Positions 44,678 to 54,269 of a stretch of 64,000 nt of DNA are shown piece after piece. Each line of letters starts with the position of its first letter. Positions within the stretch are counted from its first letter, which is position 1. The stretch lies in assembly GCF_900102485.1 (NCBI RefSeq), contig NZ_FNBX01000001.1, forward strand, positions 218,673 to 282,672, in the 5' to 3' direction. The notes under the pieces were generated by a model. It was not told the DNA's origin. It worked only from the letters and a program-made list of their open reading frames with translations, and searched no databases. The DNA is from Desulfovibrio legallii (lineage in GTDB: Bacteria; Desulfobacterota; Desulfovibrionia; Desulfovibrionales; Desulfovibrionaceae). A program made the translations under genes and the position numbers.

Positions 44678-45097
44678 TTACTCCACAATTTCTAGTCCGT
44701 TAAAGAAATAGCCCAGCTCAAAAGCCGCGGTTTCGGGCGCGTCCGAGCCGTGCACGGCATTGGCCTCAAGGCTTTGGCCGTATTTGCTGCGCAGGGTGCC
44801 GGGCGCGGCCTTGGTCGGGTCCGTAGCGCCCATCAGGGCCCGCCAGCGGGCGATGGCGTCCTCGCCGCGCAGGGCTGCGCAGACCACCGGGCCTGAAGAC
44901 ATGTAGTCGGTCAGGCTGTCAAAAAAAGGCCGCTCGCGGTGCACGGCATAGAATTCGGCGGCCTGAAGTTTGGAAAGCCGCAGGCGCTTGAGGCCCACAA
45001 TGCGCAGGCCCGCGGCTTCCATGGCGGCCAGGATCTCGCCGCAAAGGTTGCGGGCCACGGCGTCGGGCTTGACAATGGCAAAGGTGGTTTGTTGCAT
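44678..45097 (-). CDS. ndk: Nucleoside diphosphate kinase
   Basis: A 139-residue cytoplasmic kinase that equilibrates nucleoside tri- and diphosphates. It begins MQQTTFAIVKPDAVARN. The phosphorylated His is in NAVHGSDAPETA (about 115-126). Length is canonical. Its ribosome site AAGGAG overlaps the end of the upstream deacetylase-like gene, 3 bases away. Confidence 0.96.
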   Translation of the reverse strand: MQQTTFAIVKPDAVARNLCGEILAAMEAAGLRIVGLKRLRLSKLQAAEFYAVHRERPFFDSLTDYMSSGPVVCAALRGEDAIARWRALMGATDPTKAAPGTLRSKYGQSLEANAVHGSDAPETAAFELGYFFNGLEIVE

Positions 45098-45100
45098 GGG

Positions 45101-46456
45101 TCACTCCTTGTTGGGGTGGATGGGGGGATGGGCGTAGTGCTGCCGCGCCCAGTGCCAGACAAGCCGCCGCAGGGGCACCAGGGCCACGCCGCCGGCGTCC
45201 GGCCAGGCGCGCAGGGCGGCCAGCGTTGCGCCATAGGGGTGGCCAATGGCCACGGCCCAGCCTTGCCGCCGCGCCGTACGGGCCGCCGCGTCCAGCGCCT
45301 GCAGCACGGCCCGCGTCTCCCGGCGCGTGTCCAGAAAAACGTCCCGCGCGACGGCGATCAGGCCCGCCTCCCGCGCGGCGGCGGCCAGCCGGGCCTGCGG
45401 ACGGGTAACGCTGTCCAGCACCAGGTAGCCCCGGCCAGCCAGAAGGGCGCAAAGGCGGCGGCAGGCATCCGCATTGCCGGTAAAGGCCGAGCCCATGTGG
45501 TTGTTCAGGCCGATGGCCGTAGGCAGGCTCTGGAGGTCTTCTTCCAGGGTCAGGGAAAGGTGGTGGGCATCCATGTGGGTCAGCAGAGCCCCGCGCCCAG
45601 GGTCGGGCCGCCTGCCGTCCGGGCGGGGCAGGGCCTCCATAGGCAGGTGGACAAGGCTGTCCATGCGGCGCTCTTCAGCCAGGCGCGCGGTTTCCGCGGC
45701 CAGGGGCGCGTGGGGCCAGATGGCCAGGGTCACGGGAAAGGGCAGGGCCGCCAGGGCCTGGGCCGCTTCCAGGCTTTGGCCCATATCATCCATGACCACC
45801 GCCATGGCCGGCAGGGCCGGGGGCTGGGCCAGATCCATAAGGACGCCTTCGCGGCCAGGGAAATGAAAACTGTGGCTTGCCCGGCCGTTGACGCGGATTT
45901 CCAGTACGCCCGCGCGGCTCCAGACCACGTCCGGCACGCCGGCAGCGGGGGAAGCGGGCCAGGCCGTGGCCCGCACGGCCGCCAGCAACGCGAGCCCCAG
46001 ACGGAGCGGCGCGCAGGGGCCGGTGACGGTGTAACGGCGTGGGGTAATGTCTTCCCGCAGGGGGAGGTCCGCCGGGGCGTCCTTGGGGGGCACAAGGGTG
46101 CGCTGCCAGCGCGCCCGCGGCAGAGCCAGGGGCAGGGTTTGCGCCACCAGGGCGTCCAGGCGGCCCATGGTGTCTGCCCTGGGCACGGTTGTGGGCAGAG
46201 GGGCAGGCCCCAGGAAGGGGGCGGCGTCCTGCGGCGGCCCCGACGGCGGCGGGGTGAAGAAAATCCAGACCAGCAGGAAGCACCCTGTCAGCCAGGCAAG
46301 CCCGCCCAGAAGCAGACGTGTGGAGGCCGCAAGGCCCGTGGCCGACAGCGCCGGGCCGAGACGATGGGCGGCCCGGCGAACGGGCTGCTGGCCGGGCCGG
46401 GCCGCCCCCCGGCAGATCCGGGCGTTGCGGGGAGCGGGGGAATCGTGCTGCCGCAT
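45101..46456 (-). CDS. Divergent polysaccharide deacetylase family protein (YibQ-like)
   Basis: A 451-residue envelope protein. After a basic start (1-45), one hydrophobic segment, LLLGGLAWLTGCFLLVWIFF (about 48-67), anchors it in the inner membrane. A Pro-rich linker follows, then a second region, and the PF04748 domain (about 215-445) with MAVVMDDMGQSLEAAQAL, VTLAIWPHAP, HLPMEALPRPD, GLNNHMGSAFT and WAVAIGHPYG. Such proteins often sit beside a C-terminal processing protease, as here (10 bases after ctp). The enzymatic activity is not established. The start at 46456 avoids overlap with ctp. Confidence 0.88.
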   Translation of the reverse strand: MRQHDSPAPRNARICRGAARPGQQPVRRAAHRLGPALSATGLAASTRLLLGGLAWLTGCFLLVWIFFTPPPSGPPQDAAPFLGPAPLPTTVPRADTMGRLDALVAQTLPLALPRARWQRTLVPPKDAPADLPLREDITPRRYTVTGPCAPLRLGLALLAAVRATAWPASPAAGVPDVVWSRAGVLEIRVNGRASHSFHFPGREGVLMDLAQPPALPAMAVVMDDMGQSLEAAQALAALPFPVTLAIWPHAPLAAETARLAEERRMDSLVHLPMEALPRPDGRRPDPGRGALLTHMDAHHLSLTLEEDLQSLPTAIGLNNHMGSAFTGNADACRRLCALLAGRGYLVLDSVTRPQARLAAAAREAGLIAVARDVFLDTRRETRAVLQALDAAARTARRQGWAVAIGHPYGATLAALRAWPDAGGVALVPLRRLVWHWARQHYAHPPIHPNKE

Positions 46457-46466
46457 GCCCTCTACC

Positions 46467-47786
46467 CTAGTTGCGCAGCTCCCGCATTCTGGGCAGGCCT
46501 TTGACCAGCTGCAGGCCCATGCGCAGCTGGTTGTCGCGGGCCATCTGCTCTTGCACGTCGCCCTTGCTGTCTTTGGCCTTGGCCGGTTTCTTGGCCTTGC
46601 CGTTCTCCAGGTGCCGGTTGAGGTCCTGCTCGCGCAGGAGGAAGCGGGCGTCCTTATCCTCGGCGCGGGGCTGCTCAAAGGGGATTTCCAGATCCGGCAC
46701 AATGCCCTCGGCCTGGATGGAGCTGCCGTTGGGCGTGTAGTAGAGGGCCACGGTGAGCTTGAGGCCGGAGCCGTCGGCCAGGGGGATGATGTTCTGCACC
46801 GAGCCCTTGCCGAAGGAGCGTTCGCCCACGATGAGGGCGCGCTTCTGGTCGCGCAGCGCGCCGGCCACGATTTCCGAGGCCGAGGCGGAACCCGCGTTGA
46901 TCAGCACCACCATTGGCACCCGCACGTCGCTGCTTTGCTTCTTTGCCGTGTAGACGCGCTCGGTATTCTCGCGGCGGCCCTTGATGGAGACGATGGTGCC
47001 CCCTTCAAGGAAAGCGTCGCTGACGTTGACGGCCTGGTCCAGCAGGCCGCCGGGATTGTTGCGCAGGTCCAGGACAATGCCTTTGAGGCCGCCCTGGGGT
47101 TTGCTTTCTTTTTCCGCGGCCTTGAGGGCCTCATGGAGCTCCTCGGTGGTGCGCTCGGAAAAGCGGGTGAGGCGCAGCCAGTAGTAGCCGTCCTCCAGTT
47201 TTTTGGATTTGACGCTGATGAGGGGGATGGCGTCGCGCACGATATGCACGGTCTGGGGAGATTTGGCGTCACTGTGCAGGATGGTGAGCTCCACTTCCGA
47301 ACCTTTGGGGCCGCGGATGCGGGAGACCACTTCCTGCAAGGAAAGCTCCTGAGTGGCCTGGCCGTTGATGGAAAGGATCACGTCGCCGGACTGCAGCCCG
47401 GCGCGGAAGGCAGGGGTATCCTCAATGGGCGTGACCACGGTCACCTGGCCGTTTTCCATAGAGATTTCAATGCCCACGCCGAAAAATTCGCCGGAGGTGG
47501 TCTCCTGCATTTCTTTGTATTCATCGGCGCTCAGGAAGGTGGAGTGGGGGTCAAGCCCCTGCAGCATGCCTTTGACGGCGCCGTTGATGAGATCCGCCTG
47601 GGTGACGTCGCGTACATAATAGCGCTCCACCAGGTCGAGCACCTGGCTGAAGCGTTTGAGGGCCTCGTATTTGTTGGGGGCCTCTTTGGGCGGTTCCTTT
47701 TTGTCGGCACCCAGCGCGGGGCCGTGCAGAACGGTCAGTCCAAGGCACAACACAAGGCAGAAACGGGAAAAAACGCGCATGACCAT
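46467..47786 (-). CDS. C-terminal processing peptidase, S41 family
   Basis: A 439-residue periplasmic serine protease. The N-terminal signal peptide is about residues 1-26 (FCLVLCLGLTVLHGPALG). A PDZ domain (about 95-180) has FFGVGIEISMENGQVTVVTP and GDVILSINGQ. The S41 core has LRNNPGGLLDQAV, the catalytic Ser in INAGSASASEIVAGAL (about 310-325) and the Lys in GERSFGKGSVQ, 25 residues later. The Lys/Gln-rich C-terminal tail is longer than the catalytic domain needs. The start at 47786 (ATG, six bases below another ATG) is chosen for the signal peptide. The open frame above it is antisense noise over fliR. Confidence 0.94.
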   Translation of the reverse strand: MVMRVFSRFCLVLCLGLTVLHGPALGADKKEPPKEAPNKYEALKRFSQVLDLVERYYVRDVTQADLINGAVKGMLQGLDPHSTFLSADEYKEMQETTSGEFFGVGIEISMENGQVTVVTPIEDTPAFRAGLQSGDVILSINGQATQELSLQEVVSRIRGPKGSEVELTILHSDAKSPQTVHIVRDAIPLISVKSKKLEDGYYWLRLTRFSERTTEELHEALKAAEKESKPQGGLKGIVLDLRNNPGGLLDQAVNVSDAFLEGGTIVSIKGRRENTERVYTAKKQSSDVRVPMVVLINAGSASASEIVAGALRDQKRALIVGERSFGKGSVQNIIPLADGSGLKLTVALYYTPNGSSIQAEGIVPDLEIPFEQPRAEDKDARFLLREQDLNRHLENGKAKKPAKAKDSKGDVQEQMARDNQLRMGLQLVKGLPRMRELRN

Positions 47787-47989
47787 GCTTACCCCACACG
47801 ATGGGAATTTGACGCCGTGCCCCGTGGATAACGATGCGGGCGTACATCGGCGGATACTGACCCTTTTCAGCGCAAATTGCAACGGCGCGGGCACCACGGG
47901 GCCCATGCCCGCGCGGCTTTTGGACCGCCGGCTGACGCATTGCGCGCGCAAGGGCGCGGCAGCTGTCGGGATTATTGCGCAAGGCCGGT
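47787..47989 (-). other. 203-base spacer between fliR and ctp
   Basis: No gene. It contains an 8-bp inverted repeat, CGCGGGCA/TGCCCGCG, at about 47886-47913, without a T run. A promoter for the ctp-to-proC genes probably lies here, but no clear hexamers are visible. Confidence 0.3.
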
Positions 47990-48784
47990 TCAGCGGACGA
48001 CGTAGCGCGGGCTCATGGCCCGCAGCAGGTTGTCGAACAGGCCGTCCAGCCCGCTGACGAATACGGCCACATGCTCGGCCAGCACTACCAGCAACAGCCC
48101 GGTAAAGAAAAAGCCCACCCCGATCTTGATGGGAAAGCCGAATTCCATGATGTGGATCTGCGGCGAGGTGCGCGAAACCAGCCCCAGGGAGACCTCCACC
48201 AGAAAAAGGGCAACCATGACCGGGGCCGCAATCTGCAGCGCCAGCACAAACATCTGCCCGGCCAGATGAAGAATCTGGTCCAGCACCACAGAACCCAGCA
48301 AGAGCCCCCCCGGCGGCACCAGCTTGAACGAGGCCGCAAAGCCCCGCAGCATGTAGAGGTGCCCGTTGAGGGCCAGAAAGGTCAGGGCCGTGACCATCCA
48401 GAGAAAAAAGGCCGTGATGCCCGTCTGGTTGCCGGTAAGGGGGTCGGCGAAGTTGATCATGGTGAAGCCCATCTGGAAGCCCAGCAGCTCCCCGCCGGCC
48501 TGCACGCCCATAAACAGAAAATTGACGGCCATACCCAGCACCATGCCCAGCACCACCTCGCCCAGGAGCATGAGGACCAGGTCGAAGGGGTGCTGCGGCA
48601 GGGGGGCCTGCACCGCTAGGCCAGGCCAGATTCCCAAGGAAAGCACAATGGTTATGGCGGCCTTGACCTGCACCGGGATGTTGTTGGTGGAAAAAATGGG
48701 CAGCATGAAGACCACGATGCTCACCCGCATGATGGTGAGCAGCAGGCTGAGCATGTCCGCCGGGTTGTAGTTGAAAACATCCAT
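47990..48784 (-). CDS. fliR: Flagellar export apparatus protein FliR
   Basis: A 264-residue inner membrane component of the flagellar type III export gate. It has six hydrophobic segments and the FliR pattern: start LLTIMRVSIVVFMLPIFSTN, GEVVLGMVLGMAVNFLFMGV (about 77-96), GFQMGFTMINFADPLTGNQT and the C-terminal IMEFGFPIKIGVGFFFTGLL. Against the SctT/EscT family of virulence systems, the segment around ADPLTGNQ favours FliR. No other flagellar gene is in the window, and the upstream side ends at the pal terminator, so it is solitary. Confidence 0.9.
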   Translation of the reverse strand: MDVFNYNPADMLSLLLTIMRVSIVVFMLPIFSTNNIPVQVKAAITIVLSLGIWPGLAVQAPLPQHPFDLVLMLLGEVVLGMVLGMAVNFLFMGVQAGGELLGFQMGFTMINFADPLTGNQTGITAFFLWMVTALTFLALNGHLYMLRGFAASFKLVPPGGLLLGSVVLDQILHLAGQMFVLALQIAAPVMVALFLVEVSLGLVSRTSPQIHIMEFGFPIKIGVGFFFTGLLLVVLAEHVAVFVSGLDGLFDNLLRAMSPRYVVR

Positions 48785-48842
48785 GCCGTAACTTCTGCAA
48801 AAAGGCTGCCAAAAAGGGCGTCAGCCCTGGGACGGCATAAAA

Positions 48843-48872
48843 AAAGCCGCCCTCCCGAGGGGGGGCGGCCGT
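48843..48872 (-). terminator. Terminator of the tol-pal genes
   Basis: On the minus strand a stem of about 7-10 bp, with GCCGCC and GGGCGGC as its arms, is followed by seven T. It lies 20-50 bases after the pal stop. Confidence 0.88.
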
Positions 48873-48892
48873 ACTGCCGAAGCAGGCGCGAA

Positions 48893-49360
48893 CTAGTGGG
48901 CGATCACGCGGAAGTCGTCGCGGCGGTTCTTGGACCACGCGGCTTCGTTGTTGCCCTGAACGGCCGGGTTTTCCTTGCCGTAGCTGATCATCTCAAGCTG
49001 GCTGGGGTTCACGCCCAGCATGACCATGTACTCGTAGGCGGCGCGGGCGCGGCGTTCGCCAAGGGCGAGGTTGTACTCCTGGGTGCCGCGTTCGTCGCAG
49101 TTGCCTTCGATGCGCACGCGGATGGAGGAGTATTTCTTGAGCAGGTCGGCCTTGGCCTTGAGCATGTCTTTGTATTCGGCTTTGATGTCGAACTTGTCAA
49201 AGTCAAAGTACACGCGGGCGTCGGTGATCTGCTGGATGGCGGCGCGCATTTCAGGGGTCATGCCGTCATCGTAGCCGGGTTCGCTGGTGGTTTTCTTCGC
49301 GCAGCCGAAACCGGCGGCAAGGGCCATGACCAGAGCGAGAATAAGAGCGTAGCGTTTCAT
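48893..49360 (-). CDS. pal: Peptidoglycan-associated lipoprotein Pal (OmpA family)
   Basis: A 155-residue outer membrane lipoprotein that binds peptidoglycan and TolB. The signal peptide runs to Cys20 (LALVMALAAGFGC). The lipobox GFGC is atypical at -3. The OmpA-like domain (about 50-155) has VYFDFDKFDIKAEY, RIEGNCDERGTQEYNLALGE followed by RRA, and SYGKENPA with the peptidoglycan-binding Asp and Arg. It has its own promoter upstream, separate from tolB. Confidence 0.95.
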   Translation of the reverse strand: MKRYALILALVMALAAGFGCAKKTTSEPGYDDGMTPEMRAAIQQITDARVYFDFDKFDIKAEYKDMLKAKADLLKKYSSIRVRIEGNCDERGTQEYNLALGERRARAAYEYMVMLGVNPSQLEMISYGKENPAVQGNNEAAWSKNRRDDFRVIAH

Positions 49361-49448
49361 TGTGTCCTCCTGAACAGCTCATTCTCCGAAAAATATGTTA
49401 CCTTTCCTTTCTTCACACACACGAGGCCGTTTTGCCCTCGCATATAAG

Positions 49449-49476
49449 ATGGTATCTGCAGTGAGAGTTTTGTCAA
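49449..49476 (-). promoter_or_regulatory. Candidate promoter of pal
   Basis: On the minus strand a consensus TTGACA (49471-49476) and TACCAT (49449-49454) are 16 bases apart, about 90 bases before the pal start. Confidence 0.55.
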
Positions 49477-49519
49477 GAAGCGTGAGGCCTCTTTCGGCGC
49501 ACTTTGTAAAATATTTTTT

Positions 49520-49564
49520 ACCCGGTCGCAAAAAACCGCGCGGATCAAGGCGTTGCGGCCGGGT
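49520..49564. repeat. 12-bp inverted repeat after tolB
   Basis: ACCCGGTCGCAA and TTGCGGCCGGGT pair with one mismatch around a 21-base loop. T runs flank it on the plus strand only, so as a terminator for tolB (minus strand) it is not canonical. It may be a processing or partial termination hairpin between tolB and pal. Confidence 0.5.
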
Positions 49565-49573
49565 TTTTTCCGT

Positions 49574-50890
49574 CTACTTTCCGGCCCCCGGCATGCCCCA
49601 GCGCGGGAAGGAGGCGGGGCCGCCGCCCGTGGGCACGCGCTTGGCGTCGCCGCCGTGCCTGGTGGTGAGGTAAATGCCGCGGCCGCCGCCCCTGGTGGAG
49701 GCAAAGGCGATGAAGTAGCTGTCCGCGCAGAAGGAGGGCTGCTCGTCGCTGCCGGGGCCGAAGGTGATCTGCCGTTCCATGCCCGTGAGCATATCCTGCA
49801 CGAAGATGCGGTGGCCGAAGTCCGTCATGCGGCTGTAGACCACCAGGGTGCCGTCGGGCGAGAGGTTGGCCTCGGTATTGTAGGTGCCGTTCATGCTCAC
49901 GCGGGTGGTGCTGCCGGAGCTGAGGTCTTTGAGGAAGATCTGCGGCCCGCCCAGCCGGGAGGAGGTAAAGGCCATCTTGGTGCCGGTTTTGTCAAAAGTG
50001 GGCGACACATTGATGGAGTTGCCCTGTTCCAGCACCCGTTCCTTCTGGAAAACGTGGTTCAGCTGAAAAATGACCGGATACTTGCCGTTGGAAAGGGCCA
50101 CGGCCACCTTGTTATCAGGCATGAAGGCGGGGCCGATGACCACGTTGCCGGGAAAGCGGATGCGCTGCACCTTGCCGGTGGAGCGGTCCCACACGCCCAG
50201 GGCGTGGGATTTCTGGTCAATGTGGGTAAAGACCACAAAGCGGCCGTCGGGCGACCAGGCCGGGGACATGGATTCGCCGGGCAGGTTGGTGATCTGCCGC
50301 AGATCCCGGCCCGTGGGCTTGACCAGCCAGACGTTGGCGCTGAGTTTGCCGGTCTTTTTCACAAAGGCGAGGGTGGAGCGGAAAAAGGAGCCGTTGCCCG
50401 TCAGGGCCTCCAGCAGGTCGGCGCAGAAGCGGTCGGCCACTTCCGGCAGGTCGCGGGAGGAAACCTTGGGGTACTCCTTGCCGAAGAGCCGCCCCCCCGT
50501 ATTGGTTTCAAAGGCGCGGATCTGCACCGGCCTGGTGCCGCTGTCGCCCTCAGGCCAGAACGTGGTCACCACAATGTCGGAGCCGGCCAGCTGAAAGCGC
50601 TTGAAGTCCAGGCTCGGCGGTTCGTAGCCCGCTAGCAGCACGCCGCCCAGCACGGCCTTGGGGTCCGTAAGGCGCATAAAGGGCAGAAAGCTCAGGTTTT
50701 GCTCCACGATTTTTTGCAGATCCGCGCCCATGCCCGCGGCCTGCGTCTGCGGCCCCTTGATGGGCGCGGCCAGGGCCAGATTGACGATGTTCTGGCCGGG
50801 GCCGTAGATATCCACGCGCATGGCGGCCTGCGCGCCGCCCTCCAGGGCCAGCCAGAGCCCCAGGATGAGGAGAAGCAGATGTTTTTTCAT
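49574..50890 (-). CDS. tolB: Tol-Pal system protein TolB
   Basis: A 438-residue periplasmic beta-propeller that links TolA to Pal. The signal peptide is about 1-22 (LLLLILGLWLALEGGAQA). The N-terminal domain (about 23-155) has VDIYGPGQNIVNLALAAP. The propeller (about 190-430) has WD40-like TolB repeats such as MSPAWSPDGRFVVFTHID, INVSPTFDKTGTKMAFTSSR and EANLSPDGTLVVYSRMTDFG. Length is canonical. Confidence 0.95.
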   Translation of the reverse strand: MKKHLLLLILGLWLALEGGAQAAMRVDIYGPGQNIVNLALAAPIKGPQTQAAGMGADLQKIVEQNLSFLPFMRLTDPKAVLGGVLLAGYEPPSLDFKRFQLAGSDIVVTTFWPEGDSGTRPVQIRAFETNTGGRLFGKEYPKVSSRDLPEVADRFCADLLEALTGNGSFFRSTLAFVKKTGKLSANVWLVKPTGRDLRQITNLPGESMSPAWSPDGRFVVFTHIDQKSHALGVWDRSTGKVQRIRFPGNVVIGPAFMPDNKVAVALSNGKYPVIFQLNHVFQKERVLEQGNSINVSPTFDKTGTKMAFTSSRLGGPQIFLKDLSSGSTTRVSMNGTYNTEANLSPDGTLVVYSRMTDFGHRIFVQDMLTGMERQITFGPGSDEQPSFCADSYFIAFASTRGGGRGIYLTTRHGGDAKRVPTGGGPASFPRWGMPGAGK

Positions 50891-51031
50891 GGCGTTCCCA
50901 TTCCTTCCTTACCGTAGCGGTCTTAAAATCCTGCGTTGAGAAAATCCGTCTGCGGCGCGCGGCAAAGCCCCGCCCAGGCGCAGGCCCGCGCACCGTTGCC
51001 GGAATCGGCCGCGGCGGGGCGGTCCGCCCCT

Positions 51032-52072
51032 TCAGGGACGGCGCAGCACAAGGGTCAGCTCCAGTCTGCCGCCCAGGCCCGGCGGGGGCGGCGGCACGCT
51101 GCCCGCCCGGCGTATGCCGAGCCGCACATACCTGTCAAGCAGCTTGTCGCCCGTATCCTGCAGCACGCTGAAATCCTTGATGGCCCCGGTTTGCGGGTCC
51201 ACTTCCAGACGCACGGGCACGCGGTATTCGCCGGGCGCAGTCTCCGCCGGAATGACGATGTGCTCGCGCAGCCGCCAGGAAACGGCGCGCAGGTAACGCC
51301 GCCGGGCCGCGGCGTCACTGCGCTCTGTGTCCGCTGCGCTCTTCCGGGCGGAAGCCGCGGCAGGGGCCGGAGCAGCAGGGGCCGGTGCGTCTTGTGCGGC
51401 CGCCGGCGCGGTATTGCGGTCCTCGGTCTTGGAGAGCGCGGGCCGTCCGGCCTTGTCGGGGGCGGCGGGCGCAGGGGGCAAAGGCGGTGCGGCGGGCGCG
51501 GAAGCCGAGGCGGCCCTGCCCTGGGCCAGAGCCTCGGCCCGTTCGCGGGCGCGGGCTTCGGCCGCAGCGGCGCGGGCGTCGCTCAGGGCGGCTTCGGCCT
51601 TGGTGCGGGCGCGAACCTCGGCGCGCAGGGCCTCTTCGCTGCTGGGGGCTGTAACTCTGGGTTTGCCCTTGGGCGTGCCGGTCCAGAAGGCCAGGTGCAC
51701 GTCCAGGGGCTGGGCGTAGGGCGGCGTGCCGTATCCGCCCCCCTGGCGCACGGCCCCGCAGGCGGAAATATCCAGCGCCTCCATGCCGGAGGCGCGCACC
51801 GGGGTGCAGTCCGTCACCGCGCCCCGTCCGTCCACCCGCACCTTCACCTGGACCACAAAGTCCCCTTTGAGGGCGGGCGGTGGCGCCCATACGGTCACAA
51901 TCTTTTCCAGCATTTTTGCGGCGTAGCCGCCGCTCTGGTCCACAGCCACGGCAGCGGCGGCGCGGGCCTGGGGCAGAGCGGGGCCCCACAGGCCGAGCAG
52001 CGCGCCCGCCATAAGGCAGGCCGCCGCTGCCGCAACGGCGAAAGCGCGGTGCAGTGCGGTGGGAGAAGGCAT
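51032..52072 (-). CDS. TonB/TolA-type protein with two C-terminal-like domains
   Basis: A 346-residue secreted or membrane-anchored protein. It has an N-terminal signal or anchor (about 8-38, AAAAACLMAGALLGLWGPAL), then a first TonB-C-like domain (about 45-125: GDFVVQVKVRVDGRGAVTDC, ALDISACGAV), an Ala/Arg/Glu-rich coiled segment and Pro/Ala linker (about 140-255), and a second TonB-C-like domain (about 262-346: YLRAVSWRLREHIVIPAE, EYRVPVRLEVDPQTGAIKDF). Position between tolA and tolB is unusual. It may act as an additional energy-coupling or periplasmic linker protein. Not a standard Tol component. Confidence 0.65.
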   Translation of the reverse strand: MPSPTALHRAFAVAAAAACLMAGALLGLWGPALPQARAAAAVAVDQSGGYAAKMLEKIVTVWAPPPALKGDFVVQVKVRVDGRGAVTDCTPVRASGMEALDISACGAVRQGGGYGTPPYAQPLDVHLAFWTGTPKGKPRVTAPSSEEALRAEVRARTKAEAALSDARAAAAEARARERAEALAQGRAASASAPAAPPLPPAPAAPDKAGRPALSKTEDRNTAPAAAQDAPAPAAPAPAAASARKSAADTERSDAAARRRYLRAVSWRLREHIVIPAETAPGEYRVPVRLEVDPQTGAIKDFSVLQDTGDKLLDRYVRLGIRRAGSVPPPPPGLGGRLELTLVLRRP

Positions 52073-52131
52073 GGCGTCCGTCCTCCTCTGATGGTTGTGC
52101 GGCCCCGCGCGCGGCGGCGCAAAGGCCGACG

Positions 52132-53109
52132 CTAGCGCCCCATGAGCTCGTCCAGGGTGAACACCAGGTCCAGGTCAGTGTATTCCGCCGAGGGCGGCGG
52201 GGGGAACTGGCCGCTCTGGCTGGTGCGGATAACGGCGTTCACCGCCGAAGCGTCAAACTGGGCGTTGCCTGAGCCGCGCGTCACCGTGGTCTGCTGCACG
52301 CGGCCCTGCATGTCCACCTTTACATTGACCACGCAGACCAGGTTGACGCGCCCGGCCGAGGCAAAACCCCAGTTGGGGCGCACGGCCAGCATGACCTGGC
52401 CCATATATACGTCGCCCAAGCCCCCGCCGCCGGGGCCGGAACCCTCCCCCCCGCCGCCGCCGCGGTTGCCGCCGGCCCGGCGCTGGGCCTGGGCCAGGGC
52501 CTGCTCCACAGCGTTGCCCCGGTCACCGGAGTCAGCGCGGGAAGAGGCCTTGCGGGCGTGCTGCAGGGCCGCGGCCACAGGGTCAACAGCGGAACTTTTG
52601 CCGTTTTTGTCCGCCTTTTTGCTGGGCTGCGGTTTGGCCGGTTCCGGTTTTTTCGTCTCTTTGGGGGCTTCCTTTTTGGGCTCTTCCTTGGGCTTGGGCT
52701 TATCCTGCTTTTTCTGGGCGATGGGCTTGGCGTCTTCCTTGGGGGCGGGCTTAGGCTCCGGTTTGGGCTCGTGCTTGGGCTCTGGCTTGGGTTCGGGCTT
52801 TTTAACGGGCGCTGCTTCCTGCCGGGGCGTGGGCGGCAGGGGGGAGGGCTCCTTGACTTCCACCCGTTCGGGGGCGGCCACTTCGGCCTTGGGCGCGGGC
52901 GGCGTAGGGGCCAGGGGGCCCGCGCCGGGCTGGCCCATATGCCCGAGGATGGGCGAGGGCGTCCGGTTGCCGCCGGGCGCGCCTTCCACCAGGCTGATCA
53001 TGACCGGCGGCGTATCCAGGCGCACCGGCGGCCGGTTGGGCCAGAACCAGATGAGCAGGAATACCGCCAGATGCAGGCAGAAGGAGAGGACATAGGAGGC
53101 CATGCGCAT
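52132..53109 (-). CDS. tolA: TolA/TonB-like energy transducer
   Basis: A 325-residue inner membrane protein spanning the periplasm. One transmembrane helix is at about 5-21 (YVLSFCLHLAVFLLIWFW). A long Pro/Lys/Glu linker (about 70-180, many KPEP units) follows, then a Gly-rich stretch (GGGGGEGSGPGGGG) and the C-terminal domain (about 248-325) with LVCVVNVKVDMQGRVQQTTV and FDASAVNAVIRTS. Linker style resembles TonB, while operon position behind tolQR says TolA. The start at 53109 is chosen for the membrane helix and the 4-base spacing to tolR. Confidence 0.85.
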   Translation of the reverse strand: MRMASYVLSFCLHLAVFLLIWFWPNRPPVRLDTPPVMISLVEGAPGGNRTPSPILGHMGQPGAGPLAPTPPAPKAEVAAPERVEVKEPSPLPPTPRQEAAPVKKPEPKPEPKHEPKPEPKPAPKEDAKPIAQKKQDKPKPKEEPKKEAPKETKKPEPAKPQPSKKADKNGKSSAVDPVAAALQHARKASSRADSGDRGNAVEQALAQAQRRAGGNRGGGGGEGSGPGGGGLGDVYMGQVMLAVRPNWGFASAGRVNLVCVVNVKVDMQGRVQQTTVTRGSGNAQFDASAVNAVIRTSQSGQFPPPPSAEYTDLDLVFTLDELMGR

Positions 53110-53113
53110 GGCG

Positions 53114-53572
53114 TTACCTGGAGCGGCGGCCCTGGCTGCGGTTGCTGCCGGCGGGGGCGGCGTCTTCGGGCTTTTCGGCGATGATGCCGAGCTTTTCAAT
53201 GCCCACGGCCTTGATGTGGCCCATGACCTCTACCACTGTGCCGTAGGGCACGGCTTTGTCCGCCTGGAGGAAGAGGGTCTTGTTCTTTTCTTTGACCAGG
53301 CGCTGCAGGTAGCCTTCCAGGTCTTCCATATTGTCCACGGCGTATTCATCCAGATAGATTTTGCCGTCGTTGCGCACGGTGAGCACCATATGGTCCGCGT
53401 CGGTGGGCAGAACCTCCACCTGCTTGGTCTGGGGCAGGTCCACATCCAGGCCCTGGCTCATCATGGGGGTGGCCACCATAAAGATGATAAGCAGGACGAG
53501 CATCACGTCCACAAAGGGCGTGACGTTGATGTCCGAAACGAATTTGTTGCCGCCGCCCACGTTCGCGCCCAT
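53114..53572 (-). CDS. tolR: TolR/ExbD proton-channel subunit
   Basis: A 152-residue inner membrane protein. The single transmembrane helix is preceded by the conserved [20 protein letters not shown] (about 13-32), which includes the proton-carrying Asp. The periplasmic domain spans about 45-135. Gene order tolQ-tolR-tolA gives TolR over ExbD. The start at 53572 lies 1 base after the tolQ stop. Confidence 0.93.
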   Translation of the reverse strand: MGANVGGGNKFVSDINVTPFVDVMLVLLIIFMVATPMMSQGLDVDLPQTKQVEVLPTDADHMVLTVRNDGKIYLDEYAVDNMEDLEGYLQRLVKEKNKTLFLQADKAVPYGTVVEVMGHIKAVGIEKLGIIAEKPEDAAPAGSNRSQGRRSR

Positions 53573-53573
53573 C

Positions 53574-54269
<696 letters not shown>

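Noticed and set aside
47787-48938. N-terminal extension of the ctp frame by about 384 codons
   Set aside because: It runs in another frame over fliR. The signal peptide at 47786 fixes the start.
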